Below, one piece after another: positions 16,433 through 25,369 of a DNA stretch of 64,000 bases (its first letter is position 1; every line of letters begins with the position of its first letter). Under the pieces are notes generated by a model that was given only the letters and a program-made list of their open reading frames with translations, was not told the origin of the DNA and searched no databases. The DNA is from Niabella beijingensis (GTDB lineage Bacteria > Bacteroidota > Bacteroidia > Chitinophagales > Chitinophagaceae). The stretch lies in assembly GCF_020034665.1 (NCBI RefSeq), contig NZ_JAIQDI010000001.1, positions 2,852,001 to 2,916,000 of the forward strand, written 5' to 3'. The position numbers and the translations under genes were made by a program.

Positions 16433-16584
16433 GTGGATAAATAGTTGTCTCCTATGGCACCCGTCCCGGGCAATGCATAAAAGCATGTACGGACGATCTT
16501 CTCATAATAAGCAATCGAACAGCCGTGCGGATTTTTATCCGTGCGGTTTTTTATGCTTTTTGTACAAGCAGGACCTGGCGGCTG

Positions 16585-16712
16585 TCAAAGAACCGGCAGT
16601 ATTGTGTTTCAGTGTTGCTGCGGCCGTCCTGTTCAAACTTTTCCCGATCTCGAAATTTCTTTTCCCGAATGCGAAAAGCGTTCCGTAGTGGGTGATCGAT
16701 CTTTGCATCCTC
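16585..16712 (+). promoter_or_regulatory. Copy B: promoter and tandem operators of the hmu-like operon
   Basis: Second copy of the duplicated region, directly upstream of the TonB receptor. Boxes TTTCCCGATCTCGAAA (16640-16655) and TTTCCCGAATGCGAAA (16661-16676) are 21 bases apart, and GATCTTTG (16698-16705), one or two mismatches from TAnnTTTG, follows after the same 22-base interval as in copy A. The second box covers the -33 position, which suits an activator that binds direct repeats on one helix face. The cognate regulator is not identified. Confidence 0.7.
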
Positions 16713-16738
16713 ATTCCTATAACGTGACGAATACTTTG

Positions 16739-18781
16739 ATGAAATATTGGCTGACCCTGTGTTTACTGCCAGCTGCTTATCAGGCACAGGCTCAAAAAGT
16801 AACAACAGATACCATTGCACAGGCTATGGAAGAAGTGGTGGTGATCACGGGCCAGTATCAGCCCCAATCCCTCAGAAAGTCGGTCTACGATGTAAGAGTG
16901 ATCACTGCGGCACAGATACAGGCGCGGGGTGCCGTTAACATTATGCAGGTGCTGAATACCCAGCTGGGTATGCGGCTCAGCAATGACAATACACTGGGCG
17001 TAACCGACATACAGCTGATGGGAATGAGCGGCCGTTCTATAAAAATCCTGCTGGACGGGGTTCCGGTAATGGACCGGAACGATACGCGTGAAAGCCTTTC
17101 CCAGATTGATGTACAGACGATTGACCGGATAGAGATCGTGGAAGGGCCCATGTCGGTGACCTATGGCTCGGATGCGCTTGCGGGGGTGATCAATATCATC
17201 ACCAAAAATCCGGATGCTGTAAAATACAGTATTCAGGCAAGGATACAGGAAGAAACAGCAGGGAACGAATATTATCCCTTTAGTTACAAAGGTCTGCACC
17301 AGCAATCCATCAATGGATCTTATAAATTTAAAATACCGCTGTCAGTCAGCGCGGGGCTCAGCCATATTCTTTTTAACGGGTTTGGAGGAGATGATTACGG
17401 AAGAGAAAAAGCCTGGCTCCCCAAAGAACAATACCTGGGCAATATCCGCGTGGGATATCACACTCCCAAAAATGATATTTACTACCGGCTGGATGTACTG
17501 GATGAAACGATCACAAAAAAAGGCGCACTGAACCTGGATGTGCGCAGGGCCTTTGATCAGTTGTATAAAACCAACCGGTACCTGCACCAGTTACAGGATC
17601 AATGGAAACTGAGCGACCGTTTCAACCTGACCTCTTTTCTTTCTTATACCGACTACCAGCGGCGTACCAAAAGTACCAGTCATAATTTTGAAACGGGGGA
17701 CGAGGTACTGACCTCCGGCGCAGGAGAACAGGATCTGGCAAAGTTCAATACCCTGTTCTTCAGAACACAGGGCGTTTATACCATCAATGAAAAATTTTCA
17801 TTGCAGCCGGGGATGGAGATCAACCGGGATAATGCTTCGGGCAATCGCATTAAGGGAGATCCGGTGATCACAGATTATGCGCTTTTTGCATCGGTGGAAT
17901 ACAAGCCCTCCAGCCGGATCAATATCCGGCCGGGCTTCCGGGTAATTAAAAATTCGATTTATGATGCACCTCCGGTAGTTCCTGCAATAAACATAAAACT
18001 GGGCATTTCGAAAGCCTCCGATTTCCGTTTGTCTTACGCACATGGTTACCGGGCCCCGGCATTGCGCGAGCTGTATTTTGATTTTGTAGATGCCAACCAC
18101 ACTATTTATGGCAACCCGGATCTTAAGGCTGAAACATCACGTAGCCTGAACGTCTCCTGGAATGTATTTCGGAACCGGGCTGACCTGAAGACCTCCTTTT
18201 CGGTCAATGCCTTTTATAATGTATTTGATGATCTGATCGATTATGCCACCGCTCCTGATGATAACACGGCAACCCTTCTTTTTAACGTAAGTAAATTCAA
18301 AACGGCCGGTATGATGTTGCAACAGAACCTGGTGCTCCGGCAACTGCAGCTGGACTGGGGTGTGAGCTATATCGGCCGGTACAACCGGTTTAAAGAAGAG
18401 GATAAGGAGCTGCCCGAACTGAACTGGTCGCCGGAAGTGAACGCGAATATTTATTACAATTTTGTCGGGCCCTCCCTGCAGCTGGCGCTTGCATACAAAT
18501 TTACCGGCGCCCGGAAACAATACCAGTTAAAAAATGCCACAGATATCAGTCAGGGAGTACAGCTGGCAAAAACGGAGGCATTCCATTGGGCAGATGTCAC
18601 CCTTACCAAAAAGTTATGGAGCCTGCTTTCCATACAGGCAGGGGTAAAGAATATTTTTAATATCAGCAATATAAACAGTACGATCGGCGGTGATGGCGCC
18701 CATAGCAGCAGCGGGCCGGTACCGGTCAGCTATGGCAGATCATACTTTATAGGGTTGGGCTTTAGTTTCAATAAACAATAA
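16739..18781 (+). CDS. TonB-dependent outer-membrane receptor, heme-type (HmuR-like)
   Basis: A 680-residue outer-membrane receptor. The start at ATG 16739 gives a clean signal peptide (KYWLTLCLLPAAYQAQAQ); longer frames upstream run through the promoter repeat and are rejected. Plug domain about residues 30-150: EEVVVITGQYQPQSLRKSV (TonB-box region), then ILLDGVPVMDR and IERIEIVEGPMSVTYGSDAL. A 22-strand barrel follows, ending in aromatic Phe (SFNKQ terminus with GLGFSF). Importing heme is inferred from the downstream HmuY-like and DUF6607-like genes, nine and nineteen bases apart. Transport would need TonB-ExbBD encoded elsewhere. Confidence 0.9.
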   Translation: MKYWLTLCLLPAAYQAQAQKVTTDTIAQAMEEVVVITGQYQPQSLRKSVYDVRVITAAQIQARGAVNIMQVLNTQLGMRLSNDNTLGVTDIQLMGMSGRSIKILLDGVPVMDRNDTRESLSQIDVQTIDRIEIVEGPMSVTYGSDALAGVINIITKNPDAVKYSIQARIQEETAGNEYYPFSYKGLHQQSINGSYKFKIPLSVSAGLSHILFNGFGGDDYGREKAWLPKEQYLGNIRVGYHTPKNDIYYRLDVLDETITKKGALNLDVRRAFDQLYKTNRYLHQLQDQWKLSDRFNLTSFLSYTDYQRRTKSTSHNFETGDEVLTSGAGEQDLAKFNTLFFRTQGVYTINEKFSLQPGMEINRDNASGNRIKGDPVITDYALFASVEYKPSSRINIRPGFRVIKNSIYDAPPVVPAINIKLGISKASDFRLSYAHGYRAPALRELYFDFVDANHTIYGNPDLKAETSRSLNVSWNVFRNRADLKTSFSVNAFYNVFDDLIDYATAPDDNTATLLFNVSKFKTAGMMLQQNLVLRQLQLDWGVSYIGRYNRFKEEDKELPELNWSPEVNANIYYNFVGPSLQLALAYKFTGARKQYQLKNATDISQGVQLAKTEAFHWADVTLTKKLWSLLSIQAGVKNIFNISNINSTIGGDGAHSSSGPVPVSYGRSYFIGLGFSFNKQ

Positions 18782-18790
18782 AAACACAAC

Positions 18791-19867
18791 ATGAACCGTA
18801 AAACAATTTTACCAAGGGCAATGGCAGTTGCGTTCATTGCTACCGCTTTTGTGGCGTGCAAAAAGGATAAAGACCCGTTAATCATCATACCCCCTTCATC
18901 GGGCAGTACCCTGCAACTGGACGGGGGTACAGGTGAAGCCGCCGCGGTGAATTCCGTTTTTGTAGATTTTAGCACTGATAAACAGAAAACGGCGATAAGA
19001 GACAGCTGGGATCTTGGCTTTTACAGCGGGAACGAATTTAAAGTGATACTGAACAATACCAATGGCGTATCTGCTGTAGCGATTAACAAAACAGATATCA
19101 ACGCTGTAACCGAAGCCGATGTTGACCTGGATACCCTGAAACTGGGACAGGGCAATGGCTCCTTTGCTGTTATTGACGATCCAAGGGAATCAAGTATCCT
19201 GACTAAAACCGTGATCGCAGAAGTGGCGGCAACGGATGACAACAACAAAGTATATGTGGTAAACAGAAAGGGCGGCACCAACGGTTCTATATTGCCGGCA
19301 GATCAGATTTTTAAGATCAGGGTGCTGAGAAAAGGAACGGGGTATACATTGCAATATGCCTCTTTAAATGCTACTACGTTCAGGACACTGGAGATCGCAA
19401 AAAATGCGGATTTTAATTTTCAGTTCGCCTCATTGCTGTCAGGCGCCCTGGTGAATGTGGAACCGGAAAAAGCAGGCTGGGACATCGTTTGGGGTTGGAG
19501 TGTATACCAGTTCGGGACGATCCCTTACAGCTTTTCGGACCTTGTTTTTATCAATAACCTGGCCGGTGTAACAGCTTTTGAAAGGGTGTATGCTTCAGCC
19601 GATGTTGCAGCGGCCGCCTATTCCCAATTTAATAAGGATAGCGTTGCCAAATACAGTTTTCAGAACAGGAGAGACATTATCGGCAGCAACTGGCGGGTTA
19701 CTTCCTCACTCGGCGGATCAAGCGAACCGGTAGGTGTAAGAAAGAACCGGTTTTATATTGTTAAAGATGGCAGCGGCAATACGTACAAACTGAAGTTCCT
19801 GAGTTTTGCTCCCCAGGATGGCGGCACCCGCGGCAAACCCCAGATCGAGTATGCATTAATCAATTAG
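18791..19867 (+). CDS. HmuY-like heme-binding lipoprotein
   Basis: A 358-residue lipoprotein (signal peptide to ATAFVAC, Cys23, then the KKDKDP spacer). HmuY of Porphyromonas gingivalis is a surface lipoprotein that captures heme and hands it to the receptor HmuR. Family marks here: VFVDFSTDKQKTAIRDSWDLGFYSG, repeated WD segments, AGWDIVWGWSVYQFG and the closing KNRFYIVKDGSGNTYKLKF. It starts nine bases after the receptor stop. The heme-ligand histidines of P. gingivalis HmuY are not obviously conserved, as is common in distant members, so the bound ligand is inferred. Confidence 0.88.
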   Translation: MNRKTILPRAMAVAFIATAFVACKKDKDPLIIIPPSSGSTLQLDGGTGEAAAVNSVFVDFSTDKQKTAIRDSWDLGFYSGNEFKVILNNTNGVSAVAINKTDINAVTEADVDLDTLKLGQGNGSFAVIDDPRESSILTKTVIAEVAATDDNNKVYVVNRKGGTNGSILPADQIFKIRVLRKGTGYTLQYASLNATTFRTLEIAKNADFNFQFASLLSGALVNVEPEKAGWDIVWGWSVYQFGTIPYSFSDLVFINNLAGVTAFERVYASADVAAAAYSQFNKDSVAKYSFQNRRDIIGSNWRVTSSLGGSSEPVGVRKNRFYIVKDGSGNTYKLKFLSFAPQDGGTRGKPQIEYALIN

Positions 19868-19886
19868 AATATAAATCCACAAACAC

Positions 19887-20789
19887 ATGAAGAAAATTGT
19901 TTTAATACTGAGTGCTGCTGTTACAACGGCAACAGCGATGGCACAAACAGGAAAAGAAAATGTAGACAAGCTCTGCGGCTGTTTTGAAGTAAGTTTTAAA
20001 TATGCAGAAACCTTTGCCCCGGGAAAGGACTATAAGTTCCACGAACGGGAACAGATCATTGGGGTTACAGAGCTGGCACTGCCGCTTATAAACACAGACC
20101 GGAAAGTGGTCATCCAGCACCTGCTGGTAATGGGCAATGGCACCATCGTAAAACACTGGCGCGAGGACTGGACTTATGAGAACCCCGTACAATGGGTATA
20201 CAAAGGAGATAAGGTCTGGGAAAAAGCCTCCCTGCCTGCGGCCGAAGTAAAAGGCAGGTGGTCCCAGTCTGTGTGGGAAGTAACCGATGCACCCCGCTAC
20301 CAGGGCAGTGCTCCCTGGCAGGTGGTAAATGGCCGCACTATCTGGGAAAGTACCGCCGACGCACCGCTGCCAAGAAGGGAATATACGCAGCGTTCGGATT
20401 ATAATATCCTGAACCGTACCAACAGGCTGATGATTACGGAAAAAGGGTATGATCATGTACAGGAAAATAAAAAGATCATCCGGGCCAGCGGCACCGATAA
20501 ATTACTGGTGGAAGAGCGGGGATTGAATGGGTATGAAAAACTGGATAAGGAAGACTGTGCCGCCGGTGAAAAATACTGGGAGGAGCACAAGGGCTTTTGG
20601 CTGGCGCTGGAAGAGGAATGGGCAAAGATCCTGGACAGTCGCAACAGGATAAAGCTGACGGAAAAGACCGGGGACAGCGATCTGATGGCAAGGCTGTTTG
20701 AAATGGCAGATGAATGGAAGGAGAAAAAGCTTACTGCTGCCGATGTAAATAGTAAGATAAAAACAGTGCTGGAAAAGCACGTCCAATAG
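19887..20789 (+). CDS. DUF6607-like secreted protein of the heme operon
   Basis: A 300-residue protein with a signal peptide (VLILSAAVTTATAMAQ) and no lipobox, so probably periplasmic. The sequence FEVSFKYAETFAPGKDYKFHEREQ, VIQHLLVMGNGTIVKHWREDW and PLPRREYTQRSDYNILNRTNR matches the DUF6607 family, which commonly sits in HmuR-HmuY type operons of Bacteroidota. Its biochemical role is unknown; the conserved His and Trp residues would allow heme handling, but that is a guess. It is the last gene of the operon, 19 bases after the HmuY-like gene and before a clear terminator. Confidence 0.8.
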   Translation: MKKIVLILSAAVTTATAMAQTGKENVDKLCGCFEVSFKYAETFAPGKDYKFHEREQIIGVTELALPLINTDRKVVIQHLLVMGNGTIVKHWREDWTYENPVQWVYKGDKVWEKASLPAAEVKGRWSQSVWEVTDAPRYQGSAPWQVVNGRTIWESTADAPLPRREYTQRSDYNILNRTNRLMITEKGYDHVQENKKIIRASGTDKLLVEERGLNGYEKLDKEDCAAGEKYWEEHKGFWLALEEEWAKILDSRNRIKLTEKTGDSDLMARLFEMADEWKEKKLTAADVNSKIKTVLEKHVQ

Positions 20790-20808
20790 TTTCTTCATGT
20801 ATCGCTGA

Positions 20809-20841
20809 GCCGCTCCGTATTTGTACGGGCGGCTTTTTTTG
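20809..20841 (+). terminator. Intrinsic terminator of the hmu-like operon
   Basis: AGCCGC plus CCGTA pairs with TACGG plus GCGGCT across a short TTTG loop with one bulged T, followed by seven T. Confidence 0.85.
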
Positions 20842-20869
20842 TGCGGAAACCCGGCTGCGTTTTTGACCT

Positions 20870-21545
20870 GCATTGGGTGGAATAAAAAGGGTTGGTATGA
20901 CGGGGCGGTGCCTTTATGGGCCGTGCCTATGGCACTTTTGTGCTCTGTAGTATGTTCCGTTTTCCGGAATAAATTCCGGAGGTATAAAAATGCGCCAGGC
21001 CTATGGCCTTTGCGAAAAAGAGTATGAGGTTGTTGTCCGCATTGGGTGGAATAAAAAGGGCGGGTGTGACAGATGGATGTTTTTATGGGCCGTGCCTATG
21101 GCACTTTTGTGCTCTGTAGTATGTTCCGTTTTCCGGAATAAATTCCGGAGGTATAAAAATGCGCCAGGCCTATGGCCTTTGCGAAAAAGAGTATGAGGTT
21201 GTTGTCCGCATTGGGTGGAATAAAAAGGGCGGGTGTGATAGATGGATGTTTTTATGGGCCGTGCCTACGGCACTTTTGTGCTCCGCGGCAAGGTCCGTCT
21301 TCCGGAATAAATTCCGGAGGAATAAAAATGAACCAGGCCTACGGCCTTTGCAAAAAATGGTATGAGGTTGTTGTTTATATTGGCGGGATAAGGAGGGCTG
21401 GTGTGGCAGATGGATGTTTTTATGGGCTGTGGCTGCGGCACTTCTGTGCTCCGCAGCAAGTTTCGGTTTCCGGAATAAATTCCGGAGGTGTAAAAATGAA
21501 CCAGGCCTACGGCCTTTGCAAAAAAGGGTATGAGGTTTCTGTTTT
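20870..21545. repeat. Tandem array of 169-bp units, four copies plus partial ends
   Basis: Unit boundaries by a shared ATG fall at 20990, 21159, 21328 and 21496 (spacing 169, 169, 168), with a partial copy before 20990 and a short one after 21496. Each unit carries three perfect short stems: AGGCC-TAY-GGCCT, GTGCC-TAY-GGCAC (lost in the last copy) and TCCGGAATAAATTCCGGA (20963-20980 in the first). The last is followed by GGAGG and an ATG. Frames from those ATGs run 68 codons across unit borders; since the period is not a multiple of three I read the array as non-coding. Confidence 0.85.
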
Positions 21546-21617
21546 AATACAACGGCACATGTTCCACCAGCAGGCCAATATGCACCAACTGACACGCAGG
21601 CCCGCTCTGACTATAAG

Positions 21618-21748
21618 AAGCAAGAGGCAGCGCCTCGCTTAGTCTTCCAACAACAAACTTCAGTTTGTTGATCAGCACCACCAATAAAACAAGAGAGCCG
21701 TAGGCTCGGCTCATTCCGGGTTGCAGAGCAGGCCCTCTGGCTGCCCGG
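21618..21748. repeat. Cluster of short perfect hairpins before ileS
   Basis: Four consecutive stems: GAGGC-AGC-GCCTC extended by AAGC/GCTT (21618-21640), CAACAAACT-TC-AGTTTGTTG (21651-21670), GAGCC-GTA-GGCTC (21695-21707) and a larger imperfect CCGGG/CCCGG stem (21716-21748). None has a T-run, so these are not ordinary terminators. Related sequences recur at 55585-55705. The remaining bases to 21950 show nothing clear. Confidence 0.7.
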
Positions 21749-21950
21749 GTGTCACAAAGCCAAAGACAGCCGGGAACTTCCGGCATTCAGTGCCCGGCAG
21801 GCAGGCGCAATCGATTGATAAGTGATTCTTCAGGCGGGAATCTGCCATCCGGCCCGCCACCCTATTAAAAGAGCACCTTTTTGGCCCTTTCCGGGCGCAT
21901 TAACCCTGTATCACCCCGGTTTTTAGCTGTTCCATCCCATTAATATTTCT

Positions 21951-21958
21951 TACCTTTG
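21951..21958 (+). promoter_or_regulatory. Promoter -7 element of ileS
   Basis: TACCTTTG matches TAnnTTTG exactly and lies 20 bases before the ileS ATG. Confidence 0.6.
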
Positions 21959-21978
21959 CACTCATTTTTTGGTAAAAT

Positions 21979-24900
21979 ATGAGCGTGAAATACAGAGAAT
22001 ATACGGGTTTGAACCTGCCCTCCATAGAGCAGGAGATACTGGCAAAGTGGAAGGAACAACAGGCTTTTGAAAAAAGTGTATCCCTGCGCGACGGAGCGGA
22101 ATCTTTTGTTTTTTATGAAGGCCCGCCCAGTGCCAATGGTATGCCAGGTATTCACCACGTGATTTCACGTACCCTTAAAGACCTGGTTTGCAGGTACAAG
22201 ACCATGCAGGGTTTTCAGGTAAAACGCAAGGGCGGCTGGGACACTCATGGTTTGCCCGTAGAACTGGGAGTTGAAAAAGAGCTGGGCATTACCAAGGAAG
22301 ACATCGGCAAAAAGATCTCTGTAGAAGAATACAACCAGAAATGCCGGGAAGCGGTACTGCGGTTTAAAGACAAGTGGGATGACCTGACCCGAAAGATGGG
22401 CTACTGGGTGGATCTGAATGATCCGTACATCACGTTTAAAAATGAATATATTGAAACCCTCTGGTACTTATTGAAGCAGCTGTTTAACAAAGGGTTGCTG
22501 TATAAAAGTGTAAGTATTCAGCCTTATTCACCCGCTGCAGGAACGGGGCTCAGTTCGCACGAGCTGAACCAACCCGGAACCTACAAGGATGTAAAGGACA
22601 CCAGTGCCACGGTATTGTTTAAAACAGTGCGTAATGAAAAAAGCGAATTCCTGTTTAAGCTGTCAGCCGGCAGCGCTCAGCCAGCGGAACTTTTCTTCAT
22701 GGCCTGGACGACCACACCCTGGACCCTGCCTTCCAACCTGGGACTTACCGTAGGCAGTCATATCGATTATGTTTTAATAAGCACTTTCAATCCCTATACC
22801 CATATCCCGGTAAATGTGGTGATTGCTAAAGCGTTGATAAGCAAATATTTCAAGGCGGAAGGAGAGAACGGGGACTTTGATGCATACACCGCAGAAACCA
22901 AGCTGCTGCCCTGGAAGGTCCTTGGGGAATTCAAAGGTAACCAGCTGGAGGGCGTCGAATATGAGCAGCTCCTGCCTTTTGAATCCAATTCTCCGGAGCG
23001 GATACAGGAGATCACACCAGGTGCTACCCCCTTCCGGGTAATGACCGGCGATTTTGTTACCACTGAAGATGGTACGGGTATCGTACATACCGCCCCGGCC
23101 TTTGGTGCGGATGACTATAAAGTAGGAAAGAAGAACAATATCGGTATCCTTACGCTGGTAGACCGCGAAGGAAAATTTATTGACGGTACCGGCGAGTTCA
23201 GCGGACGCTATGTAAAAGATTATAAGGATGAGAAGGATTACGTGGATGTAAATGTGGACATCAGCGTAAGACTGAAAAAGGAGAACCGCGCTTTTAAGGT
23301 AGAAAAATATGAACACAACTACCCTCATTGCTGGCGTACGGATAAGCCGGTTCTGTATTATCCGCTGGATGCCTGGTTCATCAAAACCACGGCGCTGCGC
23401 GACCGTATGGTGGAACTGAACAGGACCGTACACTGGAAACCCAAATCGACCGGCGACGGACGTTTTGGCAACTGGCTGGAGAATATGGTGGACTGGAACC
23501 TGAGCCGCAGCCGTTTCTGGGGCACGCCGTTGCCGATATGGACCACAGCGGATGGCAGCGAAATGAAATGCATCGGCTCTGTTGAAGAGCTGAACAGCGA
23601 GATCCGGAAGGCCAATGAAGTGCTGGGAGGTGAAGTGAATAAAAACTACCTGCACGATGGTATCCTGGACCTGCATAAACCCTATGTGGATGAAGTGGTG
23701 CTGGTAAGTGCCTCAGGAGCACCGATGCACCGGGAGCCGGACCTGATAGATGTATGGTTCGACAGCGGCGCCATGCCTTATGCGCAGTGGGGGCTGAATT
23801 ATGAAAAATTAAAAGCAGGTGATCCCCGGCCGTTCAACCAGCCCTTTGATACCAATTTTCCCGCCAGCTTTATCTGCGAAGGTGTGGATCAGACCCGCGG
23901 ATGGTTTTATACCCTGCACGCGATAGCCGCACTGCTGTTTGACAGTGTGGCGTTCAAGACGGTGGTCAGCAACGGTCTGGTGCTGGATAAGAACGGGAAT
24001 AAAATGAGTAAACGCCTGGGTAATGTGGTAGATCCCTTTGCAACCATCGAAACCTTTGGGGCAGATGCAACACGCTGGTATTTAATCACAAATGCCTCCC
24101 CGTGGGATAATTTGAAGTTTGATATCGATGGCATCAAAGAGGTGCAACGCAAATTCTTTGGTACCTTATATAATACCTACCAGTTCTTTGCACTGTATGC
24201 CAATGTGGATGGCTTTACCTATGATGAAGCAAAGATCCCGGTGCAGGAGCGCCCGGAAATTGACCAATGGATCATTTCCTCTTTAAATACACTGGTGAAG
24301 GAAGTTACGGCTGCTATGGATGATTATGAGCCCACACAGGCCGGCCGGCTGATCGAAGACTTTGTGGATGAGCATTTAAGTAACTGGTATGTAAGGCTTT
24401 GCCGCCGTCGTTTCTGGAAAGGGGAATATGAAACGGACAAAATAGCTGCCTATCAGACCCTGTTTGAATGCCTGGAAACAGTGGTACGGCTGATGGCGCC
24501 GGTAGCCCCCTTCTTCAGTGATGCGGTTTTCCGTAACCTGAACGAAGTTGCACACCGCTATGAGCTGGAATCGGTGCACCATGCCCTGTTTCCAAAAGCA
24601 GATGAGGCGCTTATCGACACAAAACTGGAAGAACGGATGCAGCTGGCACAGGATACTTCCTCCCTGATCCTCTCCCTTCGTAAAAAAGTGAACATTAAAG
24701 TCCGTCAACCGTTACATAAAGTATTGATCCCCGTTCTGAACCCGGAAATGAAGGAACAGCTGGAAAAAGTGGAGGAGCTGATCAAATCCGAAGTGAATGT
24801 TAAGGAAGTGGAGTACCTTGTTGATACAGAAGGGTTTATTAAAAAGAGGATCAAACCGAACTTTGTTGCCCTTGGCAAAAAACTGGGGCCAAAAATGAAG

Positions 24901-25365
24901 GCGGTCTCCGGAGCCCTGGCAGCCTTTACCCAGGAAGATATCAGCAACCTGGAACGGAACGGACTGGTAGAACTGGATATTAACGGGGAGCAAACCTCCA
25001 TACTTCTTAACGAAGTGGATATCAGCAGCGAAGACATTCCCGGGTGGACGGTGGCCAATAAAGGCGCGCTAACCGTGGCCCTGGATATCACCATAACCGA
25101 TGACCTGAAACAGGAAGGAGATGCCCGTGAATTTGTAAACAGGATCCAGAAAATTAGGAAGGACAGCAATTTTGATGTAACTGACAGGATCACTGTACAA
25201 ATTGACACAAATCCTACATTAAAAAATTCGTTAACCACGTATAAAGACTATATTTGCGCAGAAATTTTGGCAGATGAACTGGAATTTCGTCCAATTTCAG
25301 CAGCTGGAGTCGAAATTGAAGTGAACGAACATAAGTTATATACGATTGTAACAAAAAAAGGGTAA
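21979..25365 (+). CDS. ileS: Isoleucyl-tRNA synthetase
   Basis: A 1128-residue class I synthetase charging tRNA-Ile, of the long form normal in Bacteroidota. The ATP motif PSANGMPGIHH is near residues 50-60, the editing domain (TTPWTLPSNLGL, then GTGIVHTAPAFGADD) occupies roughly 200-420, and KMSKR is at 675-679. The C-terminal part carries the anticodon-binding helices and an OB-like end (LKQEGDAREFVNRIQKIRKDSNFDVTDRI). The start fits both homology and the promoter 20 bases upstream. The next gene, a DksA-like protein, begins four bases after its stop, so the two are cotranscribed. Confidence 0.98.
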   Translation: MSVKYREYTGLNLPSIEQEILAKWKEQQAFEKSVSLRDGAESFVFYEGPPSANGMPGIHHVISRTLKDLVCRYKTMQGFQVKRKGGWDTHGLPVELGVEKELGITKEDIGKKISVEEYNQKCREAVLRFKDKWDDLTRKMGYWVDLNDPYITFKNEYIETLWYLLKQLFNKGLLYKSVSIQPYSPAAGTGLSSHELNQPGTYKDVKDTSATVLFKTVRNEKSEFLFKLSAGSAQPAELFFMAWTTTPWTLPSNLGLTVGSHIDYVLISTFNPYTHIPVNVVIAKALISKYFKAEGENGDFDAYTAETKLLPWKVLGEFKGNQLEGVEYEQLLPFESNSPERIQEITPGATPFRVMTGDFVTTEDGTGIVHTAPAFGADDYKVGKKNNIGILTLVDREGKFIDGTGEFSGRYVKDYKDEKDYVDVNVDISVRLKKENRAFKVEKYEHNYPHCWRTDKPVLYYPLDAWFIKTTALRDRMVELNRTVHWKPKSTGDGRFGNWLENMVDWNLSRSRFWGTPLPIWTTADGSEMKCIGSVEELNSEIRKANEVLGGEVNKNYLHDGILDLHKPYVDEVVLVSASGAPMHREPDLIDVWFDSGAMPYAQWGLNYEKLKAGDPRPFNQPFDTNFPASFICEGVDQTRGWFYTLHAIAALLFDSVAFKTVVSNGLVLDKNGNKMSKRLGNVVDPFATIETFGADATRWYLITNASPWDNLKFDIDGIKEVQRKFFGTLYNTYQFFALYANVDGFTYDEAKIPVQERPEIDQWIISSLNTLVKEVTAAMDDYEPTQAGRLIEDFVDEHLSNWYVRLCRRRFWKGEYETDKIAAYQTLFECLETVVRLMAPVAPFFSDAVFRNLNEVAHRYELESVHHALFPKADEALIDTKLEERMQLAQDTSSLILSLRKKVNIKVRQPLHKVLIPVLNPEMKEQLEKVEELIKSEVNVKEVEYLVDTEGFIKKRIKPNFVALGKKLGPKMKAVSGALAAFTQEDISNLERNGLVELDINGEQTSILLNEVDISSEDIPGWTVANKGALTVALDITITDDLKQEGDAREFVNRIQKIRKDSNFDVTDRITVQIDTNPTLKNSLTTYKDYICAEILADELEFRPISAAGVEIEVNEHKLYTIVTKKG

Positions 25366-25369
25366 CACA

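Noticed and set aside
16523..16556. Possible terminator near CCGTGCGG and T-run
   Set aside because: The two CCGTGCGG segments are direct, not inverted, repeats, so they do not form a stem.
16473..16688. 71-codon frame downstream of promoter copy A
   Set aside because: It runs into the repeated operator region, has no family resemblance and no clear start context.
20990..21365. Small proteins of 68 codons started by GGAGG-ATG in each repeat
   Set aside because: The unit length is not a multiple of three, frames cross unit borders, and no protein-level constraint is visible.
20870..21545. CRISPR-like array
   Set aside because: Period is 169 bases, the whole unit repeats, and there are no unique spacers or cas genes.
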